The translations under genes and the position numbers were made by a program. Of a stretch of DNA of 64,000 bases, positions 15,010-23,803 are shown piece by piece. Origin of the DNA: Bacillota bacterium (GTDB taxonomy: Bacteria; Bacillota; Clostridia; Acetivibrionales; DSM-1351); the NCBI GenBank assembly GCA_023409265.1, contig JAEYHZ010000007.1, positions 1-64,000 of the forward strand, given 5' to 3'. Positions within the stretch are counted from its first letter, which is position 1. Each line of letters starts with the position of its first letter. The notes under the pieces were generated by a model. That model searched no databases. It had not been told where the DNA came from and saw only the letters and a program-made list of their open reading frames with translations.

Positions 15010-15714
15010 CTATCTCATTGACCTGGCAACCTTAAGTGCCGTTTTTTCATTTAATTGCCCTGCAACCGAGTAGTGTATTCCATCCCTGAACCAATGAAGT
15101 TCGGTATTTTGGTCCTTTACAGCCGCATCATTTTTTGATCCTTCAGTCCGTACATATCCGGAAACCCCATGGATTTCAACCCTTCTGAAGCCAACGAAGC
15201 CATCCTGTGAACCTGTTTTTTCCTGACTTACCTGGAATACTGCATTTTCTGACGAATATCTAAAACTTATTCTATCTGCATACTGAGTATCAGTTCCCCA
15301 GCCCATTACACTATCCAGTTTAAAGCCTTCGGGAATAAACTCAGGAACCAGAGCCTTGCCTCCAAAAGCCTTTTTGGCTTGCTCCAGGGTCTGAAGCTCT
15401 AACTGAGTCTCTGACTGGGCTGCTTTAAGCTGGTTTTGAGCACTGTCCCGGGGCATATTCCCGGTAGACTGTGCTGATTCCATCATTATAGTAGCTTCGG
15501 AACTGCTTTCCCGTACGGCAGTCCTGTTGTGGGGAAACCATCCCATAAAGTTCACCGCTGCCACTATAAGTACCATGCAAGCCGCAGGGACCAGAATACC
15601 CATCACGGATTTACAGCTGTTCCTTTTACATCTTGCCAGGGTCCTGGCTTTCAGTTCTTCACTGATCACAACATCCTTCATTATTTCATCAGAGATTTTC
15701 TTAAAATCCTTCAT
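15010..15714 (-). CDS. anti-sigma factor with DUF4367-type extracellular domain
   Basis: A 234-residue single-pass membrane protein. The N-terminal 35 residues would be cytosolic and bind the sigma factor, a helix at about 38-60 (GILVPAACMVLIVAAVNFMG) crosses the membrane, and the outer part (about 110-234) resembles DUF4367 domains, related to the RseB-type lipoprotein fold (VPEFIPEGFKLDSVMGW, WFRDGIHYSVAG). It starts at the ATG at 15714 with AAGGTGG upstream, directly after the sigma-factor stop at 15716, so translation is coupled. Together with the next gene it forms an envelope-stress module. Confidence 0.78.
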   Translation of the reverse strand: MKDFKKISDEIMKDVVISEELKARTLARCKRNSCKSVMGILVPAACMVLIVAAVNFMGWFPHNRTAVRESSSEATIMMESAQSTGNMPRDSAQNQLKAAQSETQLELQTLEQAKKAFGGKALVPEFIPEGFKLDSVMGWGTDTQYADRISFRYSSENAVFQVSQEKTGSQDGFVGFRRVEIHGVSGYVRTEGSKNDAAVKDQNTELHWFRDGIHYSVAGQLNEKTALKVARSMR

Positions 15715-15715
15715 T

Positions 15716-16282
15716 TTATCCACCTTGAGCCAACCCTCCTCCCAATTTGCTTTTTAAAATTTCCCGTCCTCTGTGAAGCCGGCTTCTCACTGTTCCTTGG
15801 GCTATCTTTAAAATATTGCTTATTTCTGCCGTATCACATTCATGATAATAGAAAAGAATGATCACTTCCTTATAGCTGGGGGGAAGGGAGGTTACCTCTT
15901 CAAAAAGACGTATGTTCTCATCTTTCCGAATGATTTTACTTTCCACATCAGTTACATCATCATTTTCAACTGCTACCTTATCACTGAGCAAAACCCTTTT
16001 AATCCAGGCGCTTCGAAGCATATCCTTACATACATTGATTGTAATTCTTATAATCCAGGTCTTTTCACTGCTCTCACCCCTGAAACTACCAAACTTTTTA
16101 TAGACTTTATAAAAAACCTCCTGAAAAGCGTCCTCTGCTTTTTGCATATCCTTTAAATACATGTATGAAGTTCTAAGTACATCATTGCCGTATGAATTAA
16201 TTAATCTTTCAATTTCTGCTTCAATATCAAGTTTTTTATTGTTGTCCATGCTATTGTCCTTTGGTACCGAAAGGAAATACAT
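15716..16282 (-). CDS. ECF sigma-70 family RNA polymerase sigma factor
   Basis: A 188-residue group 4 sigma factor. Region 2 covers VLRTSYMYLKDMQKAEDAFQ to TWIIRITINVCKDMLR and region 4 covers LPPSYKEVIILFYYHECDTA to GTVRSRLHRGREILK. The start was set at the ATG at 16282 (MYFLSVPKDN) because AAGGAGG lies seven bases before it; a later ATG at 16249 has only a weak site. It leads an operon with the anti-sigma factor and the anchored surface protein. The signal is presumably an envelope stress. Confidence 0.9.
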   Translation of the reverse strand: MYFLSVPKDNSMDNNKKLDIEAEIERLINSYGNDVLRTSYMYLKDMQKAEDAFQEVFYKVYKKFGSFRGESSEKTWIIRITINVCKDMLRSAWIKRVLLSDKVAVENDDVTDVESKIIRKDENIRLFEEVTSLPPSYKEVIILFYYHECDTAEISNILKIAQGTVRSRLHRGREILKSKLGGGLAQGG

Positions 16283-16347
16283 GTTCGGCCTCCTTCCTTG
16301 GCAGCTTTCACTTATTTGACGCAGTATTCTTTTTTTCTGCTCCCGCG

Positions 16348-16520
16348 GCAAGAAAATTTGCTACGCTTAGTCTTTTATTGCTCGTCGGTATTTAGCAAGC
16401 AAATTTTCTTGTTGGCTTAGGGGGACTACTCCCCCTTCGACGGAGCTAAAGCTCCTGAGCACCCCCTCAACTTCGGAAAGGGGATTCCCCTTTTCAAACC
16501 CCGCATATAGGAATTTGTCC
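16348..16520. repeat. dispersed intergenic repeat, family 2, copy A
   Basis: This segment starts GCAAGAAAATTTGCTACGC, contains the inverted match AGCAAATTTTCTTG-like at about 16408-16432, and continues with GGGGGACTACTCCCCC and a string of small GC hairpins. By eye the order of blocks matches 32003-32155. No coding function is seen. It fills the spacer upstream of the sigma-factor gene. Confidence 0.6.
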
Positions 16521-16604
16521 AGTTATAATTTTCTGGTGTATCGTTCCAAACTTAGGTTTAACAGTATATAGACGCTTATTAAAAAGTAATAAATTCCTAT
16601 ATGC
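16503..16604. repeat. 102-bp segment bounded by 14-bp perfect inverted repeats
   Basis: GCATATAGGAATTT at 16503-16516 is the exact reverse complement of AAATTCCTATATGC at 16591-16604. The right arm continues into CAAGAAAATTC, the same block that opens repeat family 2, so this may be the end structure of that family. Confidence 0.6.
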
Positions 16605-16651
16605 CAAGAAAATTCTTTATGATTGCTCACTGTTTAAATTCAAAAAATAAA

Positions 16652-16689
16652 AAGACTCAGACATAACTTTTGAATTATGCTTGAGTCTT
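16652..16689 (-). terminator. terminator of the amino acid permease gene
   Basis: A 15-bp stem with about two mismatches (16652-16666 with 16675-16689), 8-nt loop, followed on the minus strand by TTTTTATTTTTTG. It lies 48 bp past the stop. Confidence 0.8.
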
Positions 16690-16736
16690 ATACCTGTAAG
16701 GTTAATAATTAATTACCCAATTTAAGAAGGTAGTAA

Positions 16737-18218
16737 CTAGTCCTTATCACCCTTGCGGTTCTTCTCCCGGTCAGCTCGTCTTTTTAATTTTTTCATTCTG
16801 ATATCTTCAAGCAATTCTCTTGAAAATTCAGTGGATAATCTGGTTCTTAATTGTCTTCTTTCATCGGAATTAACAAAAAGCCTGTTCTCACGCCGGACAA
16901 AAACAATCTTTGTGGCTATATAAAGCATGGAATAAGCTGCTATCATTATTATTCCGGCAATAAGCCCCGTTACCTGTCCAGGAATAAAAGGCATACTGAA
17001 AATAATAACTATCAGGCTGAGCAGAGCAATCCATGAAGTGATAGGATATCCCGGCATCTGACACTTTCCCTCCGGGGGACAGCCAAATTTTTTTCTGAAT
17101 CTTATATGGGTAGCCATAATAACGGCATAGGTGAACAGCAGAGCAAAACCGCCGGAGCTTACAAGAAAAAGATACACTCTTGGCAGCAACAAACCTATTC
17201 CAAGGCCTGCAAGCATGGAAATTCCCGAGAACAGTATACCTCTCCGGGGCACTTCATTTTTATCCTTAAGCCATTTGGGAGCATGTCCCTCCTGGGCCAG
17301 GGAGCGCATCATCCTGCCAAGACCGAACATTGCAGCAAGCATGGTTGACAGTATTGCAGTTATCAAGACAATATTGATGGCTGTCCCTGCCCAGCCTATG
17401 CCCCGTCGATTCAAGGCCGCCACCATAGGACTTATGTTTTCATTCAGGACAGCTGTGGGTACCAGTGGAAGAAGTACTGCTACCGAAACTATATAAAAAC
17501 TTACAAGGCTGATAACTGTATAAAAAATCGCCTTTGGCACTGTCTTTTTCGGATTATCTGTTTCGGAGGCGGCCAACCCGATTATTTCAAAACCGGCATA
17601 AGCAAAGATTACAATAAGCATACTGCCTGCTATACCCTTTATTCCGCCAGGCATTAACGGCTCCCTGGCCAGTTCTCCGGCTCCTATTGCTGCTGTTCCG
17701 GGCATCAATCCCAATATTATTATGAGCCCCAACAAAATAAATGAAGCTATTGCCAAAAGCTTAACTGCGGCCAAGCCGCTTTCAAGTTTGCTTAATTTAT
17801 CCGCTCCCAGAAGATTCAGCAGTGTCACACCAATAATAATGCAGCTGCCTAGTATGGATATTGAGACATTGGGAATCCATTCTCTTATTAGTATGGAGAC
17901 AGCAGTAGCTTCACTGGACATGGCCAGTACCATACCTGTCCAGTAAACCCATCCCACAGTAAATCCGGCTCCCGGACCAAAGGCCTGTGCCGCAAAGGTC
18001 CTGAAGGAGCCGGAATCAGGATTGGCTACTGTCATTTCTGACAGAGCAAACAATATAAAATAAACTAAAATTCCACCCAAAATATAAGATATGATTATAG
18101 ATGGTCCGGCAGCCTGAATTGCTACTGAAGACCCTAAAAAGAACGAACCGCCTATCACCGTCCCCAAAGCCATCATTGTCAGATGTAAGGGCGACAAACC
18201 TTTATGCGTCTTTTCCAT
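16737..18218 (-). CDS. APC family amino acid permease
   Basis: A 493-residue transporter with twelve predicted membrane helices. The first-helix motif ALGTVIGGSFFLGSS and the IFAYAGFEIIGLAASETDNPKKTVPKAI motif region near residue 210-240 are typical of the amino acid-polyamine-organocation superfamily. The last 60 residues are a charged cytosolic tail rich in Arg and Lys (MKKLKRRADREKNRKGDKD), longer than usual. A GGAG site precedes the ATG and a clean terminator follows. It is monocistronic. Substrate cannot be told from sequence. Confidence 0.9.
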   Translation of the reverse strand: MEKTHKGLSPLHLTMMALGTVIGGSFFLGSSVAIQAAGPSIIISYILGGILVYFILFALSEMTVANPDSGSFRTFAAQAFGPGAGFTVGWVYWTGMVLAMSSEATAVSILIREWIPNVSISILGSCIIIGVTLLNLLGADKLSKLESGLAAVKLLAIASFILLGLIIILGLMPGTAAIGAGELAREPLMPGGIKGIAGSMLIVIFAYAGFEIIGLAASETDNPKKTVPKAIFYTVISLVSFYIVSVAVLLPLVPTAVLNENISPMVAALNRRGIGWAGTAINIVLITAILSTMLAAMFGLGRMMRSLAQEGHAPKWLKDKNEVPRRGILFSGISMLAGLGIGLLLPRVYLFLVSSGGFALLFTYAVIMATHIRFRKKFGCPPEGKCQMPGYPITSWIALLSLIVIIFSMPFIPGQVTGLIAGIIMIAAYSMLYIATKIVFVRRENRLFVNSDERRQLRTRLSTEFSRELLEDIRMKKLKRRADREKNRKGDKD

Positions 18219-18382
18219 AATTTAACTCCGTTTATCATCGCAAGTTGCGGTATTTAAAATAACTCTTGATTATTATTTTAAAAATATTATTCCTTAAATT
18301 ATGAAAAAGATTCTTTTAACCGCCTTTACTCAACAGTACATTATGCAGCGGTAATGCCCGAGGCCTTCCACTGATTGTATTT

Positions 18383-19492
18383 TTACAAATCATTTAATGA
18401 ATTATCCGGAACCTCACAATCTATTATCATCCCGGCAATTCTTGCATAATTCAGTGTCTCAATACGCGAAATGGGGATATTGGCACTCATTATACCGTTA
18501 TTACTTTTCTTCAAATAAGAATAAATAATATGTGCCTCATCTATTTCTTCCTGACTCAAAGTTTTATCATTGCTCCCCTTAGGCGTCTTAAAACATTCTC
18601 TGGAAAGCATTTTCAGCTTATTCTCAAGAGTATTGAAATCCCAGTCCGAAAGAGTCATTTCCTCCTTTTTCAGAAGCCTGTTTCCCTTGATAAAAAAGAG
18701 TTTTACAGTTGAGTCACCGTATTTTTCTGCTGCAATAACATTTCTGCCGTAACCTGAGATTTTAATAACCTTTTGCTTATATAAAACATGTCTGATACCT
18801 TTTAATTGCTCTCTGTAAGCTGCTGCTTTTTCAAACTCCAGTTTTTCTGCCGCCATCAGCATTTTTGCCTTAAGATTTCTCACAGCTTCCTGATCTTTTC
18901 CCTGAAGCAGCTGAGCAATTTTATTTATTTCCACCATATACGGCGTTGATACTTCTGCTCCGGTACAGGGTCCTGAACAGGTTCCCAGGTGAAGGTTCAG
19001 GCACCCTGATGCACTTTTTTTAACTGTTTTTGAATTACATTTTCTGATCCGGTAATGATCCTTCAAAAACAACACTGCATTCTCCACTGAACTTTGGCTT
19101 GTGAAGGGTCCAAAATACAAAGCCCCATCTTCCCTGGTCTCAGTTACCATTTCAGGTATGGGATACTTTTTGTGAACCGGAATTCTTATGTATTTATAGT
19201 TTTTAAAATTCTTTAACAGCTTGTTATATGGAGGCCTCATTTCTTTTATAGTCTTACACTCCAGTAAAAAAGCCTCCAGTTCGGTATCCACTGTAATGTA
19301 ATCAAAGTCATGAATTTGCTGTATCATTTCTGTTATTTTAGAGGAATGGTTTTTACTTTTTTGAAAATATTGTGATACTCTGGCTTTAAGATTTTTGGCC
19401 TTACCCACATATATAACCATTCCATATGAATTTTTCATAAGGTAGATTCCCGGCTGCACGGGAAGATTCTTTGCAGCTTCTTTCGGTTCCAT
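18383..19492 (-). CDS. short UvrC-like GIY-YIG nuclease without the C-terminal nuclease half
   Basis: A 369-residue protein. Residues 14-95 form a UvrC-type GIY-YIG domain (PGIYLMKNSYGMVIYVGKAK), followed by a UvrC cysteine-containing region (CLNLHLGTCSGPCTG), then a UVR/UvrB-binding motif (LEFEKAAAYREQL, about 215-228). Full UvrC is about 600 residues and has an RNase H-like nuclease and HhH domains; this protein ends after a short unassigned tail. It could make only the 3' incision by analogy with Cho, yet unlike Cho it keeps a UVR motif. It may be a UvrC paralogue. The end does not look frameshifted. Confidence 0.8.
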   Translation of the reverse strand: MEPKEAAKNLPVQPGIYLMKNSYGMVIYVGKAKNLKARVSQYFQKSKNHSSKITEMIQQIHDFDYITVDTELEAFLLECKTIKEMRPPYNKLLKNFKNYKYIRIPVHKKYPIPEMVTETREDGALYFGPFTSQSSVENAVLFLKDHYRIRKCNSKTVKKSASGCLNLHLGTCSGPCTGAEVSTPYMVEINKIAQLLQGKDQEAVRNLKAKMLMAAEKLEFEKAAAYREQLKGIRHVLYKQKVIKISGYGRNVIAAEKYGDSTVKLFFIKGNRLLKKEEMTLSDWDFNTLENKLKMLSRECFKTPKGSNDKTLSQEEIDEAHIIYSYLKKSNNGIMSANIPISRIETLNYARIAGMIIDCEVPDNSLNDL

Positions 19493-19497
19493 AAGCC

Positions 19498-19541
19498 TGT
19501 CCTTTTAACTCAGATTACTTGTCCTTTTTACTCGGATTAGC
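19498..19541. repeat. 22-bp tandem duplication
   Basis: Two adjacent 22-bp units beginning TGTCCTTTTAACTCAGATTA and TGTCCTTTTTACTCGGATTA lie immediately upstream of the UvrC-like start and differ at about three or four positions. Confidence 0.75.
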
Positions 19542-19577
19542 AGTTCTTATTATAACATATAAATTTCAAACTTTATT

Positions 19578-19704
19578 ATTAAAGAATTTTTATATTATTA
19601 TAGAAGTCTTATATAATTAAAGAATTCCTATACATTAAAGAATTCTTATATATTAAAGAAGTATTATATTATTTATAAAGTCTTATATTATTAAAGAATT
19701 CTTT
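19578..19704. repeat. degenerate 18-19 bp tandem array (about 7 copies)
   Basis: Units of the type TTAAAGAATTCTTATATA repeat from 19578 to 19704 in the spacer between the UvrC-like gene and the ABC-2 permease gene. The array is very AT-rich and abuts the end of the permease gene. Confidence 0.8.
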
Positions 19705-19733
19705 AAATGGATTCCATTTGCGAGATGAAAGCG

Positions 19734-20516
19734 TTATGAACCTGTTGAACGGTAATGCCGCACACCAAACCGCCAGACGAGAATACACGGTATAATAAAG
19801 ACAACTCCATAAAGAGGTGTCAGCATATAATACAATTGACTTTTTGATACCTTTCCCAGAATATACAACAGCGGATAGTAATTAATGCATGCGAATGGGA
19901 CAACAAAAGTAAAAAACCGGGTTACCCACTTTTTGTATATATCCAGAGGATATTGAGACATTTCTCTTCCGCCGTCTGTGAATATACTTGCCGCCTCAAT
20001 TCCCTGAATGGTCCAGAAACACATTGTAGCTGCCAGAATAAATATTCCGGAAAATATAAAAATTCCACCTGTAATCATAAATAAAAGAGTGATTACTTTG
20101 GCAATGCTCCAGGATATGTTCAGGTTGCTCAATGCAATAACAAGTACAAAAATGCTTTGAAGAAATCTCCCGATACGTGAGAATTCGAATTTTGCTCCCA
20201 GCACCTGTAATATTGTGTTTCTGGGCCTTACCAGTATCCTGTCGAATTCTCCGTTTGAAATAACCGATGAAAAGTTATCAAAGCCCCTTACAAAACATTC
20301 ACTTATGGAAAAAGCAATATGAATAACTGCAAAACATAAGGCAACCTCATAAAAATTCCAGCCTTTAATATTTTCAAACCTTTGAAACAAAAAATAAAGA
20401 CTTGCAAAAACAGATAAGGGGACAAAAAACTGGCCGGTGGACAGCAATATAAATGACAGCCTGTACTGCATCTGGGATTTCAATAGAATCGACATATATC
20501 TTAAATACAATCTCAT
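19734..20516 (-). CDS. ABC-2 family transporter permease
   Basis: A 260-residue protein with six hydrophobic segments, of the ABC-2 family of paired bacterial permeases (pattern like GFDNFSSVISNGEFDRILVRP, which recurs in these proteins). It is the last gene of a three-gene operon with a second permease (6-bp gap) and an ATPase. The two different permeases probably form a heterodimer. Such systems export lipids, drugs or polysaccharide parts; the substrate here is unknown. Confidence 0.85.
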   Translation of the reverse strand: MRLYLRYMSILLKSQMQYRLSFILLSTGQFFVPLSVFASLYFLFQRFENIKGWNFYEVALCFAVIHIAFSISECFVRGFDNFSSVISNGEFDRILVRPRNTILQVLGAKFEFSRIGRFLQSIFVLVIALSNLNISWSIAKVITLLFMITGGIFIFSGIFILAATMCFWTIQGIEAASIFTDGGREMSQYPLDIYKKWVTRFFTFVVPFACINYYPLLYILGKVSKSQLYYMLTPLYGVVFIIPCILVWRFGVRHYRSTGS

Positions 20517-20522
20517 ATACCC

Positions 20523-21326
20523 TTAACCTCCCTGTACTACTACTTTGCGAAGCATTTTATTCATAAAGACCCTACCCAGCAGCACCAATACAGATAACCA
20601 CATTACCTGCAGAATTACTCCAAAGATAGCTTCTCTTGTGCCAATATTCCCGGAATAGGTTCTGAAGGGCAGGTCCGAGGCCAATCTGAAGGGTAGAACA
20701 TACGCTATTTTATAAAGCCATTCAGGCATAAGTGGCAGTGGAATCAGCATTCCTGCCAGAAACTCGCCTAAGACGCCAAAAATCAGCAGGGAGCCGGTTG
20801 GTGACATAGTTGCAAAAACCGATATGTAAATCAGCATAGAGATTGAGACCAGCACCATCAGTCCCAGCATTACAGTTACGCCAAATAATACAGCTGCAGC
20901 AGGATTAGGGGGCATGGATAAGCCATAAGGTTCAGGCAAAAGAAAAGCAATAACCAGTATGGGAAAACAACGCAGCAGTGCACCTGACAATCGCTGGGCT
21001 GTCAGCTTGGCGTACCAGAAGCCGTAAAGGCTGCAGGGCCGGCACAACTCATACGCAATATTACCGTCGGTAATTAGATTGAATATCTCAGAATCCCTGT
21101 ACCAGAGCATTATAAAAACCAGAAAGGCTTGTTGAAGCCATATGTAATCTATCAGCTGGTTCAAGGAAATAGGCTGCACTGCTGTACCATTTTTGTAAAA
21201 AGCCTCGTATATCATTATAAACATAAAGCCCCAGAAGAACTGTGTAGCCAAACCTGCCAGGGCTGCCGTTCTGTATTGCAGCCCGTTTATAAGTCTTATT
21301 TTGAATACGGAAAAATATGCCCTCAT
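20523..21326 (-). CDS. ABC-2 family transporter permease
   Basis: A 267-residue partner permease with six membrane segments and the equivalent conserved loop (RDSEIFNLITDGNIAYELCR). Its start overlaps the ATPase stop by four bases (ATGA type), so the two are translationally coupled. Together with the neighbouring genes it makes a complete ATPase plus two-permease exporter. Confidence 0.85.
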   Translation of the reverse strand: MRAYFSVFKIRLINGLQYRTAALAGLATQFFWGFMFIMIYEAFYKNGTAVQPISLNQLIDYIWLQQAFLVFIMLWYRDSEIFNLITDGNIAYELCRPCSLYGFWYAKLTAQRLSGALLRCFPILVIAFLLPEPYGLSMPPNPAAAVLFGVTVMLGLMVLVSISMLIYISVFATMSPTGSLLIFGVLGEFLAGMLIPLPLMPEWLYKIAYVLPFRLASDLPFRTYSGNIGTREAIFGVILQVMWLSVLVLLGRVFMNKMLRKVVVQGG

Positions 21327-22300
21327 ATTTCAAACTCCTTATAAAGCTCAACCATTATTTCCTCAATTGGTGGATTTTCAACTGTTATATCAAGGATTTC
21401 GAGTCTTTCGGACAAGGTTGAAATTACTTGTGAAACTCCCACCCGGGCAGTATTCACCTGCAAGGTGACTTTTTCAGGAGTACGTGACAAGATATTTGTT
21501 CCCTCCATCCGGATCACCTTATTGCTCTCCAGGTAGTCGGCAGTTATAGTTTTATATGACCCGAAACGGTTTCTTAGATCATTGAGTTTTCCATCAAAGA
21601 GGATTCTGCCTTTACCTATAAGCAGGATTCTTTCGGCAAGGGCTTCAATATCATTCATATCATGAGTAGTGAGGATTACAGTTACTTTTCTTTCAAGGTT
21701 AATGTTTTTTATAAACTTGCGAACAGCCAGTTTTGAGGCTGCATCCAGTCCAATGGTGGGTTCATCGAGAAATAAAAGCCGGGGACTATGTAATAAGGAG
21801 GCTGCTATTTCACATCTCATCCGCTGTCCCAGACTTAACTGCCTTACAGGGATGTTAATAATATTACTTATGTCCAGGGTTTCAACAAGCATGTCGAAAT
21901 TCCTTGTATACTCTTGTGACGGTATTTTATAAATATCTTTGAGCAACTCATATGAATCGATTACAGGTACATCCCACCATAGTTGAGATCTTTGACCGAA
22001 TACAACACCGATATTTTTTACATGTGCTATCCTTTCGTTCCACGGTGTCCGTCCCATTATCTTACATATGCCTCCATCAGGAACCAGGATTCCACTCATT
22101 ACCTTTATTGTCGTGGACTTCCCCGCCCCGTTTGGACCGATATAGCCTACAATTTCACCCTCACCTATATTAAAGGAGATATCCCTTAAAGCTTCAATTT
22201 CGGAATATTCCCTTTTAAAAAGCGATTTGGCGGCTGCTTTAAGACCGGCAGATCTTTTTGCCACCTTGAATGTCTTGCATAAGCCTTCAACTGTTATCAT
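21323..22300 (-). CDS. ABC transporter ATP-binding protein of an ABC-2 exporter
   Basis: A 325-residue ATPase with Walker A GPNGAGKST, Q-loop FGQRSQLWWDVPV, signature LSLGQRMR, Walker B LLFLDEPT and switch TTHDM. The FGQRSQLWW Q-loop is typical of ATPases paired with ABC-2 (DUF990-type) permeases. An extension of about 80 residues after the nucleotide-binding domain (from about residue 240) is also typical of this group. TGGAGGTG gives the ribosome site. It is first in the operon. Confidence 0.9.
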   Translation of the reverse strand: MITVEGLCKTFKVAKRSAGLKAAAKSLFKREYSEIEALRDISFNIGEGEIVGYIGPNGAGKSTTIKVMSGILVPDGGICKIMGRTPWNERIAHVKNIGVVFGQRSQLWWDVPVIDSYELLKDIYKIPSQEYTRNFDMLVETLDISNIINIPVRQLSLGQRMRCEIAASLLHSPRLLFLDEPTIGLDAASKLAVRKFIKNINLERKVTVILTTHDMNDIEALAERILLIGKGRILFDGKLNDLRNRFGSYKTITADYLESNKVIRMEGTNILSRTPEKVTLQVNTARVGVSQVISTLSERLEILDITVENPPIEEIMVELYKEFEI

Positions 22301-22451
22301 TTTACACCTCCATTTTTTTGTGGAAAAATTATTCTATAATAAAAGTTCCAAAAAGAAAAACCGGAGTAGTAAGTATTTATATTGTTCACATATAACAGTT
22401 GGAAAATAGTGTACTATTAAGTACATTTCTCTTAAAATTGATAATTTTATC

Positions 22452-22480
22452 TTGACACATTGCCATTTTGAGGTTATAGT
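22452..22480 (+). promoter_or_regulatory. consensus sigma-A promoter of a candidate small RNA
   Basis: TTGACA (22452-22457) and TATAGT (22475-22480) are separated by exactly 17 bases. No plus-strand gene follows; both neighbours are on the minus strand. Confidence 0.65.
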
Positions 22481-22486
22481 ATATAT

Positions 22487-22570
22487 ATAAATTTTGAGTT
22501 GCTAAATAGCTTAGCTTTGCTACTATCAAAAAACCTTATACCAGTTGGAAACAACTGGTATTTTTATTTT
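22487..22570 (+). ncRNA. candidate small non-coding RNA
   Basis: From the expected start near 22487 to the T run after the hairpin at 22538-22561 the transcript would be about 80-85 nt. It has a 5' hairpin possibility (GCTAAATAGCTTAGC at about 22501-22515) and a strong 3' intrinsic terminator. No open frame with a ribosome site exists inside. The same 306-bp spacer also holds the upstream region of the minus-strand ABC-2 operon. Confidence 0.5.
22538..22561. terminator. bidirectional intrinsic terminator
   Basis: ATACCAGTT and AACTGGTAT form a perfect 9-bp stem with loop GGAAAC. On the plus strand it runs into TTTTATTTT, and on the minus strand into AAGGTTTTTTG, so it can end both the candidate small RNA and the MacB-type operon. 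Confidence 0.8.
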
Positions 22571-22606
22571 ACAAGAATACAAGATATCATTTCCTTCTTC
22601 AGTTCT

Positions 22607-23779
22607 TTACAAACTTCTGAGTGCATCAATGGGGTTCAATTTGCTGGCCTTTCTGGCAGGCATGTAGCCGAATATTATACCTACTGCTCCTGAAAATCCA
22701 ACCGCAAGGAATACTGTAAAAACCGATATTGAAAAAATGATTCCTATTATTATTGCAGCAACATATGCGATGACACTCCCCACAATCAAACCAATCAGGC
22801 CTCCGATGAGTGAAAGGAAAATGGATTCTATTATGAACTGAAGCTGTATTCTGTTAGGAGTTGCTCCCAATGCTTTTCTCAAGCCTATTTCAGTTGTCCT
22901 TTCGGTAATGGATACAAGCATCATATTCATTATACCGATACCTCCTACAATTAGTGAAATGGCCGCAATGCCAGCCAGAAGCATTGACATGATGGACATC
23001 ATGGACTGAAAGGATTTTATCATATCACCCATGTTGAAAACAGAGTATGCTTCCTCCTTATAATTAAATGCCTGGCTTAGGACACCCTTGATGTCTATTA
23101 CAGATTTATCGGCCAGCCCTGTATCCTTCAGATATACGTCCAGGCTTGAAACATTTTTTACCCCGAGACTTCTTAGAGCTGTAGTGTATGGTATTATAAC
23201 GGCTTCATTATTTGAATTCATGCTGAAGCCGCTCGACTCTGCCAGAGTTCCTGCCACGGTATAAGTAGTCCCGTTTATGATCAATTTTCTGCCCAGGGGA
23301 TTAATTCCGTAAAATAATTCCTTTACTATTTCACTCCCCAGGACTGCCACCTGATTTTTACTTTGAATATCCAGAATATTAATAGTTCTTCCCGACTTTA
23401 ACAGGCTGGCGTCCGTTCTAAAAAATACTTCATTTTTTCCCTGAACAGTAACCTGGTCCATGACGCTTCTGCTATAAACAATTGAGGTTTTACCCGATAT
23501 GGTTGGAGATACGCCACTGATATTGTCAAGCTGTGATATTCTTTTTATATCATCATCTGTAAGGCCCCTTTTAAGAGGAGTCCCGATTACATTAACCATG
23601 ATTTTATTGACGCCAAGAGAATTAACTTCATTGCTTATACTGGCTGTTGCTCCCTGAACAATTGTAATCAATGCAATTATCGATGCTACTCCAATAACAA
23701 TACCAAGCATTGTTAAAAATGACCGGAGTTTGTTCTTTACTATATTTTCCCACGACATTCTAATACTTTCCCAAAGCAT
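22607..23779 (-). CDS. MacB-type ABC transporter permease
   Basis: A 390-residue permease with the MacB architecture: an N-terminal helix (NKLRSFLTMLGIVIGVASII), a long extracellular MacB periplasmic-type domain (about 45-255), and three C-terminal helices with ITERTTEIGLRKALGATPNR. GGAGG precedes the ATG. It is the third gene after the adaptor and ATPase genes, a tripartite-like exporter in a Gram-positive cell where the adaptor sits on the outer face of the membrane. Known relatives export peptides or antibiotics. Confidence 0.92.
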   Translation of the reverse strand: MLWESIRMSWENIVKNKLRSFLTMLGIVIGVASIIALITIVQGATASISNEVNSLGVNKIMVNVIGTPLKRGLTDDDIKRISQLDNISGVSPTISGKTSIVYSRSVMDQVTVQGKNEVFFRTDASLLKSGRTINILDIQSKNQVAVLGSEIVKELFYGINPLGRKLIINGTTYTVAGTLAESSGFSMNSNNEAVIIPYTTALRSLGVKNVSSLDVYLKDTGLADKSVIDIKGVLSQAFNYKEEAYSVFNMGDMIKSFQSMMSIMSMLLAGIAAISLIVGGIGIMNMMLVSITERTTEIGLRKALGATPNRIQLQFIIESIFLSLIGGLIGLIVGSVIAYVAAIIIGIIFSISVFTVFLAVGFSGAVGIIFGYMPARKASKLNPIDALRSL

Positions 23780-23803
23780 ACTATTCCTCCAAAAATAAAT
23801 GGT

